Positions 26,862-35,666 of a DNA stretch of 64,000 bases are shown here, piece by piece. The notes under the pieces are model-generated. The model had not been told where the DNA came from and did no database searches. It saw only the letters and a list, made by a program, of their open reading frames with translations. Where the stretch lies: assembly GCA_963714065.1 (NCBI GenBank), contig OY970226.1:1302001-1366000 (forward strand). The letters are read 5' to 3'. The position numbers and the translations under genes are program-made. Each line of letters opens with the position of its first letter. Position 1 is the stretch's first letter. This DNA is from JAZKID01 sp963714065. GTDB taxonomy: Bacteria; Pseudomonadota; Alphaproteobacteria; Rhizobiales; UBA4765.

Positions 26862-28457
26862 TCAGATCTCGAGCGAAGGCGGCGCTTCCCCTTTACGCAA
26901 GCGCCGCGCTTTCAGAAAATTGGCAATCGCCGCTTTGTCAAGGCCGCCAAGCGCATAAACGCCGCCCACATAGATTATAAAACCGCCGCCGCACAGGATC
27001 GAGAGGGCCAGGAATTTCGTAAACAGGCCATGCGCTTGCCCCATATAGGGGCTGGCATACATATCGCCAAAAACAAGGGCCGCGCCCATCAGCAGGCTGG
27101 CTGTGCAGATGGCGGCAAGGCGGCGTGCGAGCTGCGCGTCTGCCTGAAAGCTGCGCTGCCGCCAGAGGAGGAGCAGCAGCAAAAGCGCATCCACCCAGCC
27201 TGCGATCACGGTGGCAAGCGCAATCCCGGCGGGGCCGAGCGGTTTGAACAAAAGAAGCGAAAAAATCACATTCGTGGTCGAGCTAATGAGCGCCACCAGC
27301 ATCGGCCGTTTCGTGTCCTCGCGCGCAAAGAAAGCGGGCGAAAGCACTTTCGTCAGCACGAAGGCGGGCAGGCCGAAGGCGAAGGCGGCAAGCACGCTGC
27401 CGACGACGGCGGTGTCTGAGGGGCCGAAGGCGCCACGCTCGAACAGGCCTGCAATAATGCTGTGCGGCACGCAGGCTAGTGCCACGGCCGCGGGCAATGT
27501 CAGCAGCATGGAAAATTCGAGCGCGCGGTTTTGCGTGGCAAGAACGTGGCTGTCGCCCAGTTTCATCTGTTTCGAAAGCTCGGGCAGCAGCACAACGCCG
27601 ATCGCAACGCCCACCATGCCGAGCGGGAACTGGTAGATGCGGTCTGCATAATAAAGCCAGGCGACGGCGGCTGGCATGGATGAGGCGATCATCGTGCCGA
27701 TCACGAGATTGATCTGCGTGATGCCGCCTGCGACCACGCCGGGAATACCGAGCGTGAGCAGGCGTTTCACGCCGGGCGTCAGGCGCGGCCATTTGATGCG
27801 CAGGGCGAGATGATGACGCTTTAAAATATAGGCCAGCAGGCCCACCTGCGCAAAACCGGCGATGAAAACGGCCCAGCACAGAAAAATCCCCGCTTCCTTC
27901 GTGCCCGCAAGGCCAAGCATGCCGGCTGTCACGAGCGATGCGCTCAGGATCGCGTTGAGAAGTAGCGGTGCCCAGGCGGCAAAACCGAATTTCGCATTGC
28001 TGTTGAGCACGCCGCCCAAAATGGCCAGCACCGACATGCACAAAAGATAAGGAAAGCAGATGCGGGTATAGACGACGGTCAGCGAAAATTTTTCAGGGTC
28101 TGTGGTAAAGCCCGGCGCCAGAATATCGACGAGGAGCGGCATGGCCATCATCATGAGGCCGGAGAAAACGGCCAGCGACCAGAACATGACGCCGAGGATA
28201 TCCTCGGCGAAGGCTTTGGCTGCTTGTGCGCCATCCTGGTCGAGCTTCTTCGCATAAAGCGGCACGAACGCCGCGTTGAACGCGCCTTCCGCAAACAGGC
28301 GGCGGAAAAGATTGGGCAGGCGGAAGGCGACGACGAAAGCATCGGCCACAGGGCCTGCACCCAATGTGGAGGCAACGAGCACATCGCGCACGAAGCCCAT
28401 GACGCGGCTTGCGGCGGTGGCAATGCCGACATTCAATACGTTTTTGACGAGGCTCAT
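26862..28457 (-). CDS. murJ: lipid II flippase MurJ
   Basis: Integral inner-membrane flippase moving the peptidoglycan precursor lipid II to the periplasmic face. The 531-residue protein has the MOP/MviN signature SRVMGFVRDVLVASTLGAG, then ADAFVVAFRLPNLFRRLFAEGAF, and about 14 hydrophobic segments. It lies downstream of mutS, separated by 126 bp with two GC-rich hairpins, and upstream of trpS. In many related genomes glnD occupies the mutS-murJ gap; it is absent here. Confidence 0.96.
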   Translation of the reverse strand: MSLVKNVLNVGIATAASRVMGFVRDVLVASTLGAGPVADAFVVAFRLPNLFRRLFAEGAFNAAFVPLYAKKLDQDGAQAAKAFAEDILGVMFWSLAVFSGLMMMAMPLLVDILAPGFTTDPEKFSLTVVYTRICFPYLLCMSVLAILGGVLNSNAKFGFAAWAPLLLNAILSASLVTAGMLGLAGTKEAGIFLCWAVFIAGFAQVGLLAYILKRHHLALRIKWPRLTPGVKRLLTLGIPGVVAGGITQINLVIGTMIASSMPAAVAWLYYADRIYQFPLGMVGVAIGVVLLPELSKQMKLGDSHVLATQNRALEFSMLLTLPAAVALACVPHSIIAGLFERGAFGPSDTAVVGSVLAAFAFGLPAFVLTKVLSPAFFAREDTKRPMLVALISSTTNVIFSLLLFKPLGPAGIALATVIAGWVDALLLLLLLWRQRSFQADAQLARRLAAICTASLLMGAALVFGDMYASPYMGQAHGLFTKFLALSILCGGGFIIYVGGVYALGGLDKAAIANFLKARRLRKGEAPPSLEI

Positions 28458-28465
28458 CTCTAATT

Positions 28466-28488
28466 CTTCCCCCCTGAAAGGGGGGAAG
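28466..28488. repeat. hairpin downstream of mutS, 5' of murJ
   Basis: Perfect inverted repeat CTTCCCCCCT-GAA-AGGGGGGAAG just upstream of murJ. With the second hairpin at 28550-28572 it forms the two ends of a short repeat-like element filling the mutS-murJ gap. Such C-rich/G-rich hairpins recur between genes in many alphaproteobacterial chromosomes. The murJ ribosome-binding site must lie in the 8 bases between this hairpin and the start codon. Confidence 0.7.
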
Positions 28489-28549
28489 TTAGATGGGGGG
28501 TCATATTACAGTCCTTTCTTGAAAAAAGTTCTTGCCAAGGCGATATCAA

Positions 28550-28572
28550 CCCTCCCCCTTTCTGGGGGAGGG
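28550..28572. terminator. GC-rich hairpin after mutS, possible terminator
   Basis: Inverted repeat CCCTCCCCC-TTTCT-GGGGGAGGG, 11 bp beyond the mutS stop codon. On the plus strand it is followed by AAATTTTT; on the minus strand, the direction of mutS transcription, it is followed by GTTGATATC rather than a T run, so a rho-independent terminator for mutS is doubtful. It could equally be the second end of the repeat element in this gap. Confidence 0.5.
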
Positions 28573-28583
28573 AAATTTTTGAA

Positions 28584-31286
28584 TCAAATTTCATTACTTG
28601 CCTGCTTCAGTTTATAAAGCGTTTCCAGCGCTTCTTTCGGCGACAGCGCATCGGGGTTCAGCTCTTCAAGAAGCGAAAGCGCCGGGTTTTTCTTTTCCGC
28701 TCGCGGCTCACGCGTGAACAATGGCAGGTCCTGCGCGAGTTTTGCCATTTTCGGGGCGCGATCGCTTGCCTCCAGCTGGTCCAGCACATCGCGGGCGCGG
28801 GCGATCACGGCAGCCGGAAGGCCTGCGAGTTTTGCCACCTGAATGCCGTAAGAACCGTCCGCGACGCCGGCTCCCACTTCATGCAGGAAAACGACATCGC
28901 CCTGCCATTCCTTCACCAGCATCGTCATGGTGTGCAGGCGGGCCAAGCGTGCCGTCAGCGCGGTCAGTTCGTGAAAATGCGTGGCGAACAGCGCGCGGCA
29001 TTGATTGATATCGTGCAGATGTTCGATTGATGCCCAGGCGATGGAAAGGCCGTCGAAAGTGGCGGTGCCACGGCCGATTTCATCGAGGATGACTAATGAG
29101 CGCGCGGTCGCCTGATTAAGGATTGCCGCCGTCTCGATCATTTCGACCATGAAGGTCGAGCGTCCGCGCGCCAGATCGTCGGCAGCACCCACGCGGCTGT
29201 AAAGCTTGTCGATGACGCCGATATGCGCAGACCGCGCCGGGACGAAAGATCCCATCTGCGCGAGAATGGCGATCAGCGCATTCTGTCTTAAGTAAGTCGA
29301 TTTGCCCGCCATATTCGGGCCGGTGAGCAGCCAGATGGCGCCGGCGTCTTCCCCGTCCTGCGCGCTCAGATCGCAATCATTGGCGATGAAAGCCGGCTGC
29401 TTGTGCGCCAAAAGTGCGGCCTCGACGACAAGATGCCGCCCGCCTTTAATGGAAAAAGCCAATGAATTGTCGACAACGGGGCGTGTCCAGCCATGGCACG
29501 CCGCGAGTTCGGCAAGCGCCGACACCACATCGAGTGCTGCAATTGCGCTCGACGCGGCCTTGAGAACTATTTCTTGCGCAAGAATTTTATCGCGCAGTTC
29601 ATCGAAGATTTTTTCCTCAAGCGCCTGCGCCTGATCCGCCGCGCCGAAAATGCGGCCCTGGATTTCGTTCAGCTCGTTGGTGGAAAAGCGCGCCTGGTTC
29701 GCCAAGGTCTGGCGATGGAAAAAAATCTGAGTGAGCGAACCGCTGCGCATGCGTTCGGCATATTGCACACCAACTTCGATGAAATAGCCGAGGATGTTGT
29801 TGTGCTTGACCTTCAGCGTCTTGATGCCGGTCTGCTCGATATAGCGCTGTTGCAGATCGAGGATCAGTTTTTGCGCGCTGTCGCGATAGTCGCGCTGCTG
29901 ATCCAGTTCAGCCGAATAGCCAGATGCTATGAAATTGCCGTCGCGCTTGAAGACGGGCAGCTCGTCGCTCAAAGCGCTGCTTAAAAGATCGTGCAGTGCG
30001 GGCGCAGGCCGGTTCAGTTCCAAAAGCGCTTCTTCGATAAGGACGATCGTGTCCATTTCGGGCGCGGTTTCGAAAAGACATTTCAGGGCTTCCATGCCGC
30101 TCAAACCTGCCAGAACCTGTCCCAGATCGCGCGGCCCGGCGCGATTGAGGCTCAGGCGCGAAAGCGCGCGCGGCATGTCGGGTATCCGCCGCAGAATATC
30201 GCGTAAGCGCTCGCGCAGCGATGCATTTTCGACAAAAATACCGATCGCGTCGAGCCGCTGGTTGATCCGCTCGATATCGGTCAGCGGCGCGCAAAGCTGG
30301 GTGTTGAGCAGCCTGCTGCCCGCAGCCGTGCAGGTGGTATCGAGCAAAGCAAGCAGCGAGCCTTTCTTTTCGCCCGCAAGCGTGCGGCTGAGCTCGAGGT
30401 TGAGGCGCGCGGAAGGGTCGATCTCCATGAAGCGCGTGCGCGCCTCGCGTGCAGGCGGCGACAGGGCCGGCCTTGCGCCGCGCTGCGTGCGCTCGACATA
30501 GGACAACACAAGGCCCGCAGCCGAAAGCTCGGCGCGCGAAAAACGCCCGAAGCTGTCAAGTGTCTGCACTTTGAAAAATTCCTTGATGCGCCGCTCGGCT
30601 GCGGCACTGTCGCCGAAAACGGAAGGGAGCGGCGTCAGCGCGGTTTTCGTTCCCAATGAGGCGCGTATGGCTTTATCGTCATAGAGCGTATCGGTAAGAA
30701 GAATTTCTTTCGGCGAAATACGCACCACATCGCTTTCCAGCATGTCGGATGTGGTTTCCGAAAGATGGAAATCGCCGGTCGAAATATCGATCCAGGCAAG
30801 GCCGTAAGTTTCCGCTTCTCCCGTGCGGCAGATAGCCAGCAGATAATTCGCTTCCGAGCGGTCGAGAAGTTTTTCTTCCGTGATCGTGCCGGGGGTAACG
30901 AGGCGCACGACATCGCGTTTCACCACCGCCTTGGCGCCGCGCTTCTTGGCTTCGAGCGGATCTTCGAGCTGCTCGCATACCGCAACGCGATGACCTAAGC
31001 TTATCAGTTTTTGCAGATAATCGTCGGCAGCATGCACGGGTACACCGGCCATGGGAATGTCTTCGCCCTTGTGCTTGCCGCGTTTGGTGAGCGTCAGCCC
31101 CAGCGCGCGGGAAGCGGCAACCGCATCGTCGAAGAACAGCTCATAAAAATCGCCCATGCGGTAGAAAAGCAGGCAATCGGGGTTTGCGTTCTTGATCTCG
31201 ATATATTGCGCCATGGCCGGTGTCGGCGCGTCGTTGGCGGGTTCCATGAGGCCTTCGAACAAAGCGGGGGCTAGAGCTTGGGGCAT
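28584..31286 (-). CDS. mutS: DNA mismatch repair protein MutS
   Basis: Recognises mismatches and short loops and starts repair with MutL. The 900-residue product has the mismatch-binding N-terminal domain with CLLFYRMGDFYELF, including the Phe-x-Glu wedge, connector and clamp domains, and the ATPase with Walker A GPNMAGKSTYLRQ near residue 655, then STFMVEM and the DEIGRGTATFDG segment. The ATG at 31286 is chosen; another at 31247 behind GAAGG is possible. Divergent from maeB. Confidence 0.97.
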   Translation of the reverse strand: MPQALAPALFEGLMEPANDAPTPAMAQYIEIKNANPDCLLFYRMGDFYELFFDDAVAASRALGLTLTKRGKHKGEDIPMAGVPVHAADDYLQKLISLGHRVAVCEQLEDPLEAKKRGAKAVVKRDVVRLVTPGTITEEKLLDRSEANYLLAICRTGEAETYGLAWIDISTGDFHLSETTSDMLESDVVRISPKEILLTDTLYDDKAIRASLGTKTALTPLPSVFGDSAAAERRIKEFFKVQTLDSFGRFSRAELSAAGLVLSYVERTQRGARPALSPPAREARTRFMEIDPSARLNLELSRTLAGEKKGSLLALLDTTCTAAGSRLLNTQLCAPLTDIERINQRLDAIGIFVENASLRERLRDILRRIPDMPRALSRLSLNRAGPRDLGQVLAGLSGMEALKCLFETAPEMDTIVLIEEALLELNRPAPALHDLLSSALSDELPVFKRDGNFIASGYSAELDQQRDYRDSAQKLILDLQQRYIEQTGIKTLKVKHNNILGYFIEVGVQYAERMRSGSLTQIFFHRQTLANQARFSTNELNEIQGRIFGAADQAQALEEKIFDELRDKILAQEIVLKAASSAIAALDVVSALAELAACHGWTRPVVDNSLAFSIKGGRHLVVEAALLAHKQPAFIANDCDLSAQDGEDAGAIWLLTGPNMAGKSTYLRQNALIAILAQMGSFVPARSAHIGVIDKLYSRVGAADDLARGRSTFMVEMIETAAILNQATARSLVILDEIGRGTATFDGLSIAWASIEHLHDINQCRALFATHFHELTALTARLARLHTMTMLVKEWQGDVVFLHEVGAGVADGSYGIQVAKLAGLPAAVIARARDVLDQLEASDRAPKMAKLAQDLPLFTREPRAEKKNPALSLLEELNPDALSPKEALETLYKLKQASNEI

Positions 31287-31387
31287 GGCGTCTCTTAGCA
31301 AAGAAATTCTGCTTTTGCACAGCTTGTTTGGGCCTTCCGTCCCCGATATGCTCGCTTGCAATTTTATTTCAGGAAAACACGCCATTC

Positions 31388-33673
31388 ATGAGCAAGCCGC
31401 CAAAACCCGCAAATCTGCGCCCCGTCATCACCGATCAGGAAGCGCTCCAGTTCCATGCGCAGGGCCGTCCCGGCAAGCTCGAGGTGGTGCCCACAAAGCC
31501 CATGGCGACGCAGCGCGATCTGTCGCTGGCCTATTCGCCAGGGGTCGCCGTTCCGGTGCGGGCGATCGCCAACGACCCGGCGCGCGCCTTCGACTATACG
31601 GCGCGCGGCAATATGGTGGCGGTGATTTCGAACGGCACGGCAATTTTGGGGCTCGGCAATCTCGGCGCGCTCGCCTCAAAGCCGGTGATGGAAGGCAAGG
31701 CCGTGCTGTTCAAGCGCTTTGCCGATATCGATTCCATCGATCTCGAGGTCGGGACCGAGGATGTGGACGAGTTCGTTAACTGCGTGCGCTTTTTGGGGCC
31801 GTCTTTCGGCGGTATCAATCTCGAGGACATCAGGGCGCCGGACTGTTTCATCATCGAGCAGCGGTTGCGCGAGATCATGGACATTCCCGTGTTCCACGAC
31901 GACCAGCACGGCACGGCGATTATTTCGGCCGCGGGGTTGACGAATGCGGCCCTGCTCACCGGGCGCGATTTCAAGAGCATGAAGATCGTTGCGAACGGGG
32001 CGGGAGCTGCCGGCATCGCCTGTATCGAACTGCTCAAGGCGATGGGCGTGCCGCATGACAATATCATCCTGTGCGACACGAAAGGCGTCGTCTATCAGGG
32101 CCGAAAAGAGGGTATGAACCAGTGGAAATCCGCGCATGCCGTGAAAACGCAATTGCGCACGCTGGAGCAGGCCCTGAAAGGCGCCGATGTTTTCCTTGGC
32201 CTCTCTGTAAAGGATGCGCTGAATGCGAAGATGGTTGCCGGCATGGCAAAAAATCCGATCATTTTCGCCATGGCCAATCCCGATCCCGAAATCACGCCCG
32301 AGGAAGTGGCGCTGGTGCGCAATGACGCAATCGTCGCTACGGGCCGCTCCGACTATCCCAACCAGGTGAATAATGTTCTGGGCTTTCCCTATATTTTCCG
32401 CGGCGCGCTCGATGTGCGCGCAACCCAGATCAACGAGGCGATGAAGATCGCGGCGGCGGAAGCGCTGGCCCAGCTCGCGCGCGAGGATGTGCCGGACGAG
32501 GTAGCGGCGGCCTATGAAGGCTTCCGCCCGCGTTTCGGCCCGCAATATATCATTCCCGTGCCGTTCGATCCGCGCCTGATTTCGGCCATTCCCCCGGCCG
32601 TTGCGAAAGCGGCCATGGACAGCGGCGTTGCACGCAAAGCCATTCCCGACATGCAGCGCTATACGCTGGAGCTTGCCTCGCGGCGCGATCCTATCGCGTC
32701 CACCTTCCAGCGTATCTTTGAGCATGTGCGCCGCCACCAACGCCGCGTCGTGTTCGCCGAAGGCGAGGAGGAGCAAGTCATCCGCGCCGCGCAAAGCTAT
32801 GTGGCGAACGGGCTCGGCACCGCCATTCTGGTCGGGCGCGAGGAGCGCATTCAGGCCGTGGCCGAGGCCGTCGGCATCGAGCTGAAGGACGGCATCGAGG
32901 TTATCAATGCGCGGCTGTCCGAGAAAAATTACATGTATGCGCAATTTCTTTACGCGCGGCTGCAGCGCGAGGGTTTCCTGTTTCGCGATTGCCAGCGTCT
33001 CGTGAACAACGACCGCAACGCTTTCGCGGCAAGTATGCTGGCGCTCGACGATGCCGATGCGATGGTCACGGGGGTTACGCGCAAGACCTCCATCGCGCTT
33101 CAGGAAGTGCTGCGCGTGATCGATGCCAAGCCCGGCCACCGCCTGATCGGCGCATCACTGGTGCTGGCGCGCGGGCGCACCGTGCTGGTCGCCGACACAA
33201 TGATGACGGAAATGCCGAACGCGCAGGAACTTGCCGATATCGCAACGGAAGCGGCGGGCACGGCCCGGCGTTTAGGTTATGAGCCGCGCGTGGCGCTGCT
33301 TGCCTTTTCGTCTTTCGGCCATCCGCCGGCCGAGCGTTCGAAAACCATTCAGGAAGCCGTGCAGATTCTGGAGCAGCGCCGTGCCGATTTCGAATTCGAC
33401 GGCGAGATGGGCGCCGATGTCGCGCTGGATCGGGACCTGATGAGCGCGAACTATCCCTTCTGCCGCCTGACAGGGCCTGCCAATGTGCTGATCATGCCGA
33501 CCTTCCACGCCTCGTCGATTTCGACCAAATTGCTGCAGACGCTGGGTAGCGCCACCGTCATCGGGCCCATTCTTGTCGGCCTCTCGAAGCCGGTGCAGAT
33601 CGTGCATCTGAGCGCGCGCGATTCGGAAATCGTCAACGCGGCAGCGCTCGCGGCCTATGATGTGGGTGGGTGA
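31388..33673 (+). CDS. maeB: NADP-dependent malic enzyme with phosphotransacetylase-like domain
   Basis: Oxidative decarboxylation of malate to pyruvate. The 761-residue protein is a two-domain MaeB. Residues 1 to about 430 are malic enzyme (TQRDLSLAYSPGVAVP, FHDDQHGTAII, KIVANGAGAAGIAC, FAMANPDPEITPEE); the rest resembles phosphate acetyltransferase (HQRRVVFAEGEEEQVIRAA, then TGPANVLIMPTFHASS) and usually acts as a regulatory, acetyl-CoA-sensing part. The ATG at 31388 begins the conserved sequence; an upstream TTG at 31328 adds no similarity. Adjacent and divergent to mutS, as in Hyphomicrobiales. Confidence 0.96.
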   Translation: MSKPPKPANLRPVITDQEALQFHAQGRPGKLEVVPTKPMATQRDLSLAYSPGVAVPVRAIANDPARAFDYTARGNMVAVISNGTAILGLGNLGALASKPVMEGKAVLFKRFADIDSIDLEVGTEDVDEFVNCVRFLGPSFGGINLEDIRAPDCFIIEQRLREIMDIPVFHDDQHGTAIISAAGLTNAALLTGRDFKSMKIVANGAGAAGIACIELLKAMGVPHDNIILCDTKGVVYQGRKEGMNQWKSAHAVKTQLRTLEQALKGADVFLGLSVKDALNAKMVAGMAKNPIIFAMANPDPEITPEEVALVRNDAIVATGRSDYPNQVNNVLGFPYIFRGALDVRATQINEAMKIAAAEALAQLAREDVPDEVAAAYEGFRPRFGPQYIIPVPFDPRLISAIPPAVAKAAMDSGVARKAIPDMQRYTLELASRRDPIASTFQRIFEHVRRHQRRVVFAEGEEEQVIRAAQSYVANGLGTAILVGREERIQAVAEAVGIELKDGIEVINARLSEKNYMYAQFLYARLQREGFLFRDCQRLVNNDRNAFAASMLALDDADAMVTGVTRKTSIALQEVLRVIDAKPGHRLIGASLVLARGRTVLVADTMMTEMPNAQELADIATEAAGTARRLGYEPRVALLAFSSFGHPPAERSKTIQEAVQILEQRRADFEFDGEMGADVALDRDLMSANYPFCRLTGPANVLIMPTFHASSISTKLLQTLGSATVIGPILVGLSKPVQIVHLSARDSEIVNAAALAAYDVGG

Positions 33674-33696
33674 GGAGCGGTTGCGCGTTAGCGCGA

Positions 33697-33721
33697 TAAA
33701 TCGCTCCAGTGGAGCGATTTA
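33697..33721. repeat. perfect hairpin between maeB and tsaB
   Basis: Inverted repeat TAAATCGCTCC-AGT-GGAGCGATTTA, 23 bp after the maeB stop and about 48 bp before tsaB. The stem of 11 bp is perfect. There is no T run on either strand after it (TAAGCGA follows), so an intrinsic terminator is unlikely. It may be an operator-like or mRNA-processing structure between two same-strand genes, or a solo repeat fragment. Confidence 0.6.
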
Positions 33722-33768
33722 AGCGACGAACGCCTGAGCGCAAGCGAAGGCCGGATATAGGATTATAA

Positions 33769-34401
33769 ATGACAACCCTCATCATCGACACTTCGCTTCA
33801 CTGCGCGCAGGCCGCGCTGTTCGACAATGAGCAATGCCTTGCGCAACTTTCCCGTACGGGAGACCGGCAGGCCGAAATTCTTTTGCCGCTCTTGCAGGAC
33901 ATTCTGCAAGAGGCGCGGCTCGACTGGAAAAATATTTCTGAAATTGTGGTCACGCTGGGTCCCGGCGTTTTTACCGGCATCCGCACCGGCCTTGCGGCGG
34001 CACGCGCCTTGCGGCTGGCGCTCGATATTCCTGTTAAAGGCGTCGGCTGTCTGCACGTGCTTGCCGCGATGGCTAAGAAGAAAAGCGAGCCTGTCTTGGC
34101 GCTGATCGATGCGCATAAGGGCGAGGCCTATGCCCAGTATTTTACAGCCAGTCTCATGCCGCAAGCGCAACCCTGGCTTCTGAAAATGAACGATATCGAG
34201 ACATACGCGAAGAAAGCCGCGCAGATCGTCGCCTATCCGCCCGCTTTTGCCAAAAGCGTCAAGGATACGCAGGTGATCGAAAAACTCGATCTCGAAAAAG
34301 CGAAATTATGCGCAAATCTTCTTCCGCTCGAGCCGTTGCCGCTTTATGTGCGCGCGCCTGACGCGATCCCGCAAACGAAAACGCTCTTGAGGCGTGCATG
34401 A
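33769..34401 (+). CDS. tsaB: tRNA threonylcarbamoyladenosine biosynthesis protein TsaB
   Basis: Partner of TsaD and TsaE in making t6A37 on ANN-decoding tRNAs. The 210-residue protein has the ASKHA-fold start TLIIDTSLHCAQAALFD, then LGPGVFTGIRTGLAAARALRLAL, which is diagnostic of TsaB, and VLALIDAHKGEAYAQYF. Its stop codon overlaps the rimI start (ATGA). The tsaB-rimI pairing is common in alphaproteobacteria. Confidence 0.95.
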   Translation: MTTLIIDTSLHCAQAALFDNEQCLAQLSRTGDRQAEILLPLLQDILQEARLDWKNISEIVVTLGPGVFTGIRTGLAAARALRLALDIPVKGVGCLHVLAAMAKKKSEPVLALIDAHKGEAYAQYFTASLMPQAQPWLLKMNDIETYAKKAAQIVAYPPAFAKSVKDTQVIEKLDLEKAKLCANLLPLEPLPLYVRAPDAIPQTKTLLRRA

Positions 34402-34871
34402 AATTCTTAAGACGCCGCCGCCTGAATCGCAGCTTCGTCGTCAAGCTGCGCATGTCTGACGCGCATGCGCTCTCAAACCTGCATGCGCGCTGCTTTCCTC
34501 ACCCGTGGACCGCGCAGGATTTCGAAACGCATATGGCGCAACCCGGCAATTATGCCTATGGCCTGAAAATCGGCGAGACCTTGCTTGGTTTTCTTCTGAT
34601 GCGTTTTGCGGCCGACGAGGCGGAAGTGCTGACGGTTGCCGTGTATCCGAAATGGCAGGGCTTAGGCATCGGCGAGCGGCTGATGATGTATGGTTTCAGC
34701 CAGGGGCTTGCGCAGGGGACCTTGCGCTGCCATCTCGAAGTCGAAAGCGCCAATCGGGCGGCGATCAGGCTTTATGAAAAGCTCGGCTTTGCCGAGACGG
34801 GGCGGCGCGCGCATTATTACAGGGCTTCGAATGGCGGCGATGCCGTCCTCATGGCGCGCGATCTGGATTAA
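34398..34871 (+). CDS. rimI: ribosomal protein S18 alanine N-acetyltransferase (RimI-like)
   Basis: GNAT enzyme that in well-studied bacteria acetylates the N-terminal alanine of ribosomal protein S18. The 157-residue protein has a basic N-terminus, LHARCFPHPWTAQDFETHM typical of RimI, the acetyl-CoA loop VYPKWQGLGIGERLM and the C-terminal SANRAAIRLYEKLGF. The start overlaps tsaB (ATGA), so the two are coupled. The N-terminal 15 residues (RRRRLNR) are an extension relative to most RimI proteins. Confidence 0.9.
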   Translation: MKFLRRRRLNRSFVVKLRMSDAHALSNLHARCFPHPWTAQDFETHMAQPGNYAYGLKIGETLLGFLLMRFAADEAEVLTVAVYPKWQGLGIGERLMMYGFSQGLAQGTLRCHLEVESANRAAIRLYEKLGFAETGRRAHYYRASNGGDAVLMARDLD

Positions 34872-34874
34872 GTC

Positions 34875-35666
34875 ATGATCAGGCCCGTTCTCAGTCTTGC
34901 CTGTCTTGTTCTCTGGGGGTTGTTGCTTGCGCCCTTCCAGTGGCTGTCGGTGAAACTCAACCTGAAAACGCAACTGCTCATTCCCGTTCTGTTTCATCGT
35001 TATGGATTGCCGATGATCGGTGTGAGGGTCAGGCAGGTGGGGCAGGCGGCCGATATGCGGCCGCTGCTGATCTGCTCCAATCATGTATCCTGGCTCGATA
35101 TTCCCGTGCTCGGCAGCTTGCTGCCTTTGAGTTTCGTGTCCAAGGCGGATGTGGGGCGCTGGCCGGTTTTCGGGACCTTGGCGCGGTTGCAGCGCTCCGT
35201 CTTTATCGATCGCGGCAGGCGCGCCGCCACGCAAGGCGCTACCCATGAGATCGTCGAGCGTTTGAATGCCGGCGAAATCATGGTGATTTTTCCCGAAGGC
35301 ACGACGGGCGACGGCAATCATATTCTGAAATTCCGCTCCTCGCTGCTCGGCGCCGTGCAGCAGGCCATGTTCGACCGGCTTTTCATCCAGCCCGTCTCCA
35401 TCCGCTATCGCGGCCTGCACGGCCTACCGATGGGACGCGGCTTTCAACCCTATGCCGCCTGGTATGGCGACATGGATCTCGTGCCGCATTTTCTCGATAT
35501 TCTTAAACTCGGTGCCATCGAGGTCGAGGTGCAATTCGGCGAGGCTTATGCCCTTGCACCGGATCGGGACCGCAAGGAAATGGCCGCCGAGGCCGAGAAG
35601 GCCGTGCGCGATTTGCATAATGGTCTTAAGCCTAAGGAAGATGCTCGCGAAGGTGCTGGCGCGTGA
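34875..35666 (+). CDS. lysophospholipid / lyso-ornithine-lipid O-acyltransferase (OlsA/PlsC-like)
   Basis: Membrane-bound acyltransferase of 263 residues with an N-terminal hydrophobic helix, the catalytic NHVSWLD (His-x4-Asp) near residue 75, the acceptor-binding FVSKADVGRWPVFG and IFPEGTTGDG. These features match OlsA-type enzymes, which add the second acyl chain to lyso-ornithine lipid and often also make phosphatidic acid. With olsB at 22397 it could complete ornithine-lipid synthesis, though it may instead act on lysophosphatidic acid. It starts 3 nt after rimI; its 3' end overlaps convergent zapE by 35 bp. Confidence 0.85.
   Translation: MIRPVLSLACLVLWGLLLAPFQWLSVKLNLKTQLLIPVLFHRYGLPMIGVRVRQVGQAADMRPLLICSNHVSWLDIPVLGSLLPLSFVSKADVGRWPVFGTLARLQRSVFIDRGRRAATQGATHEIVERLNAGEIMVIFPEGTTGDGNHILKFRSSLLGAVQQAMFDRLFIQPVSIRYRGLHGLPMGRGFQPYAAWYGDMDLVPHFLDILKLGAIEVEVQFGEAYALAPDRDRKEMAAEAEKAVRDLHNGLKPKEDAREGAGA

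Noticed and set aside
31676..33139. 487-codon open frame antisense to maeB
   Set aside because: It is the shadow of a high-GC coding sequence; composition is Arg/His/Asp-rich with no family motif, whereas the plus-strand frame is a full malic enzyme.
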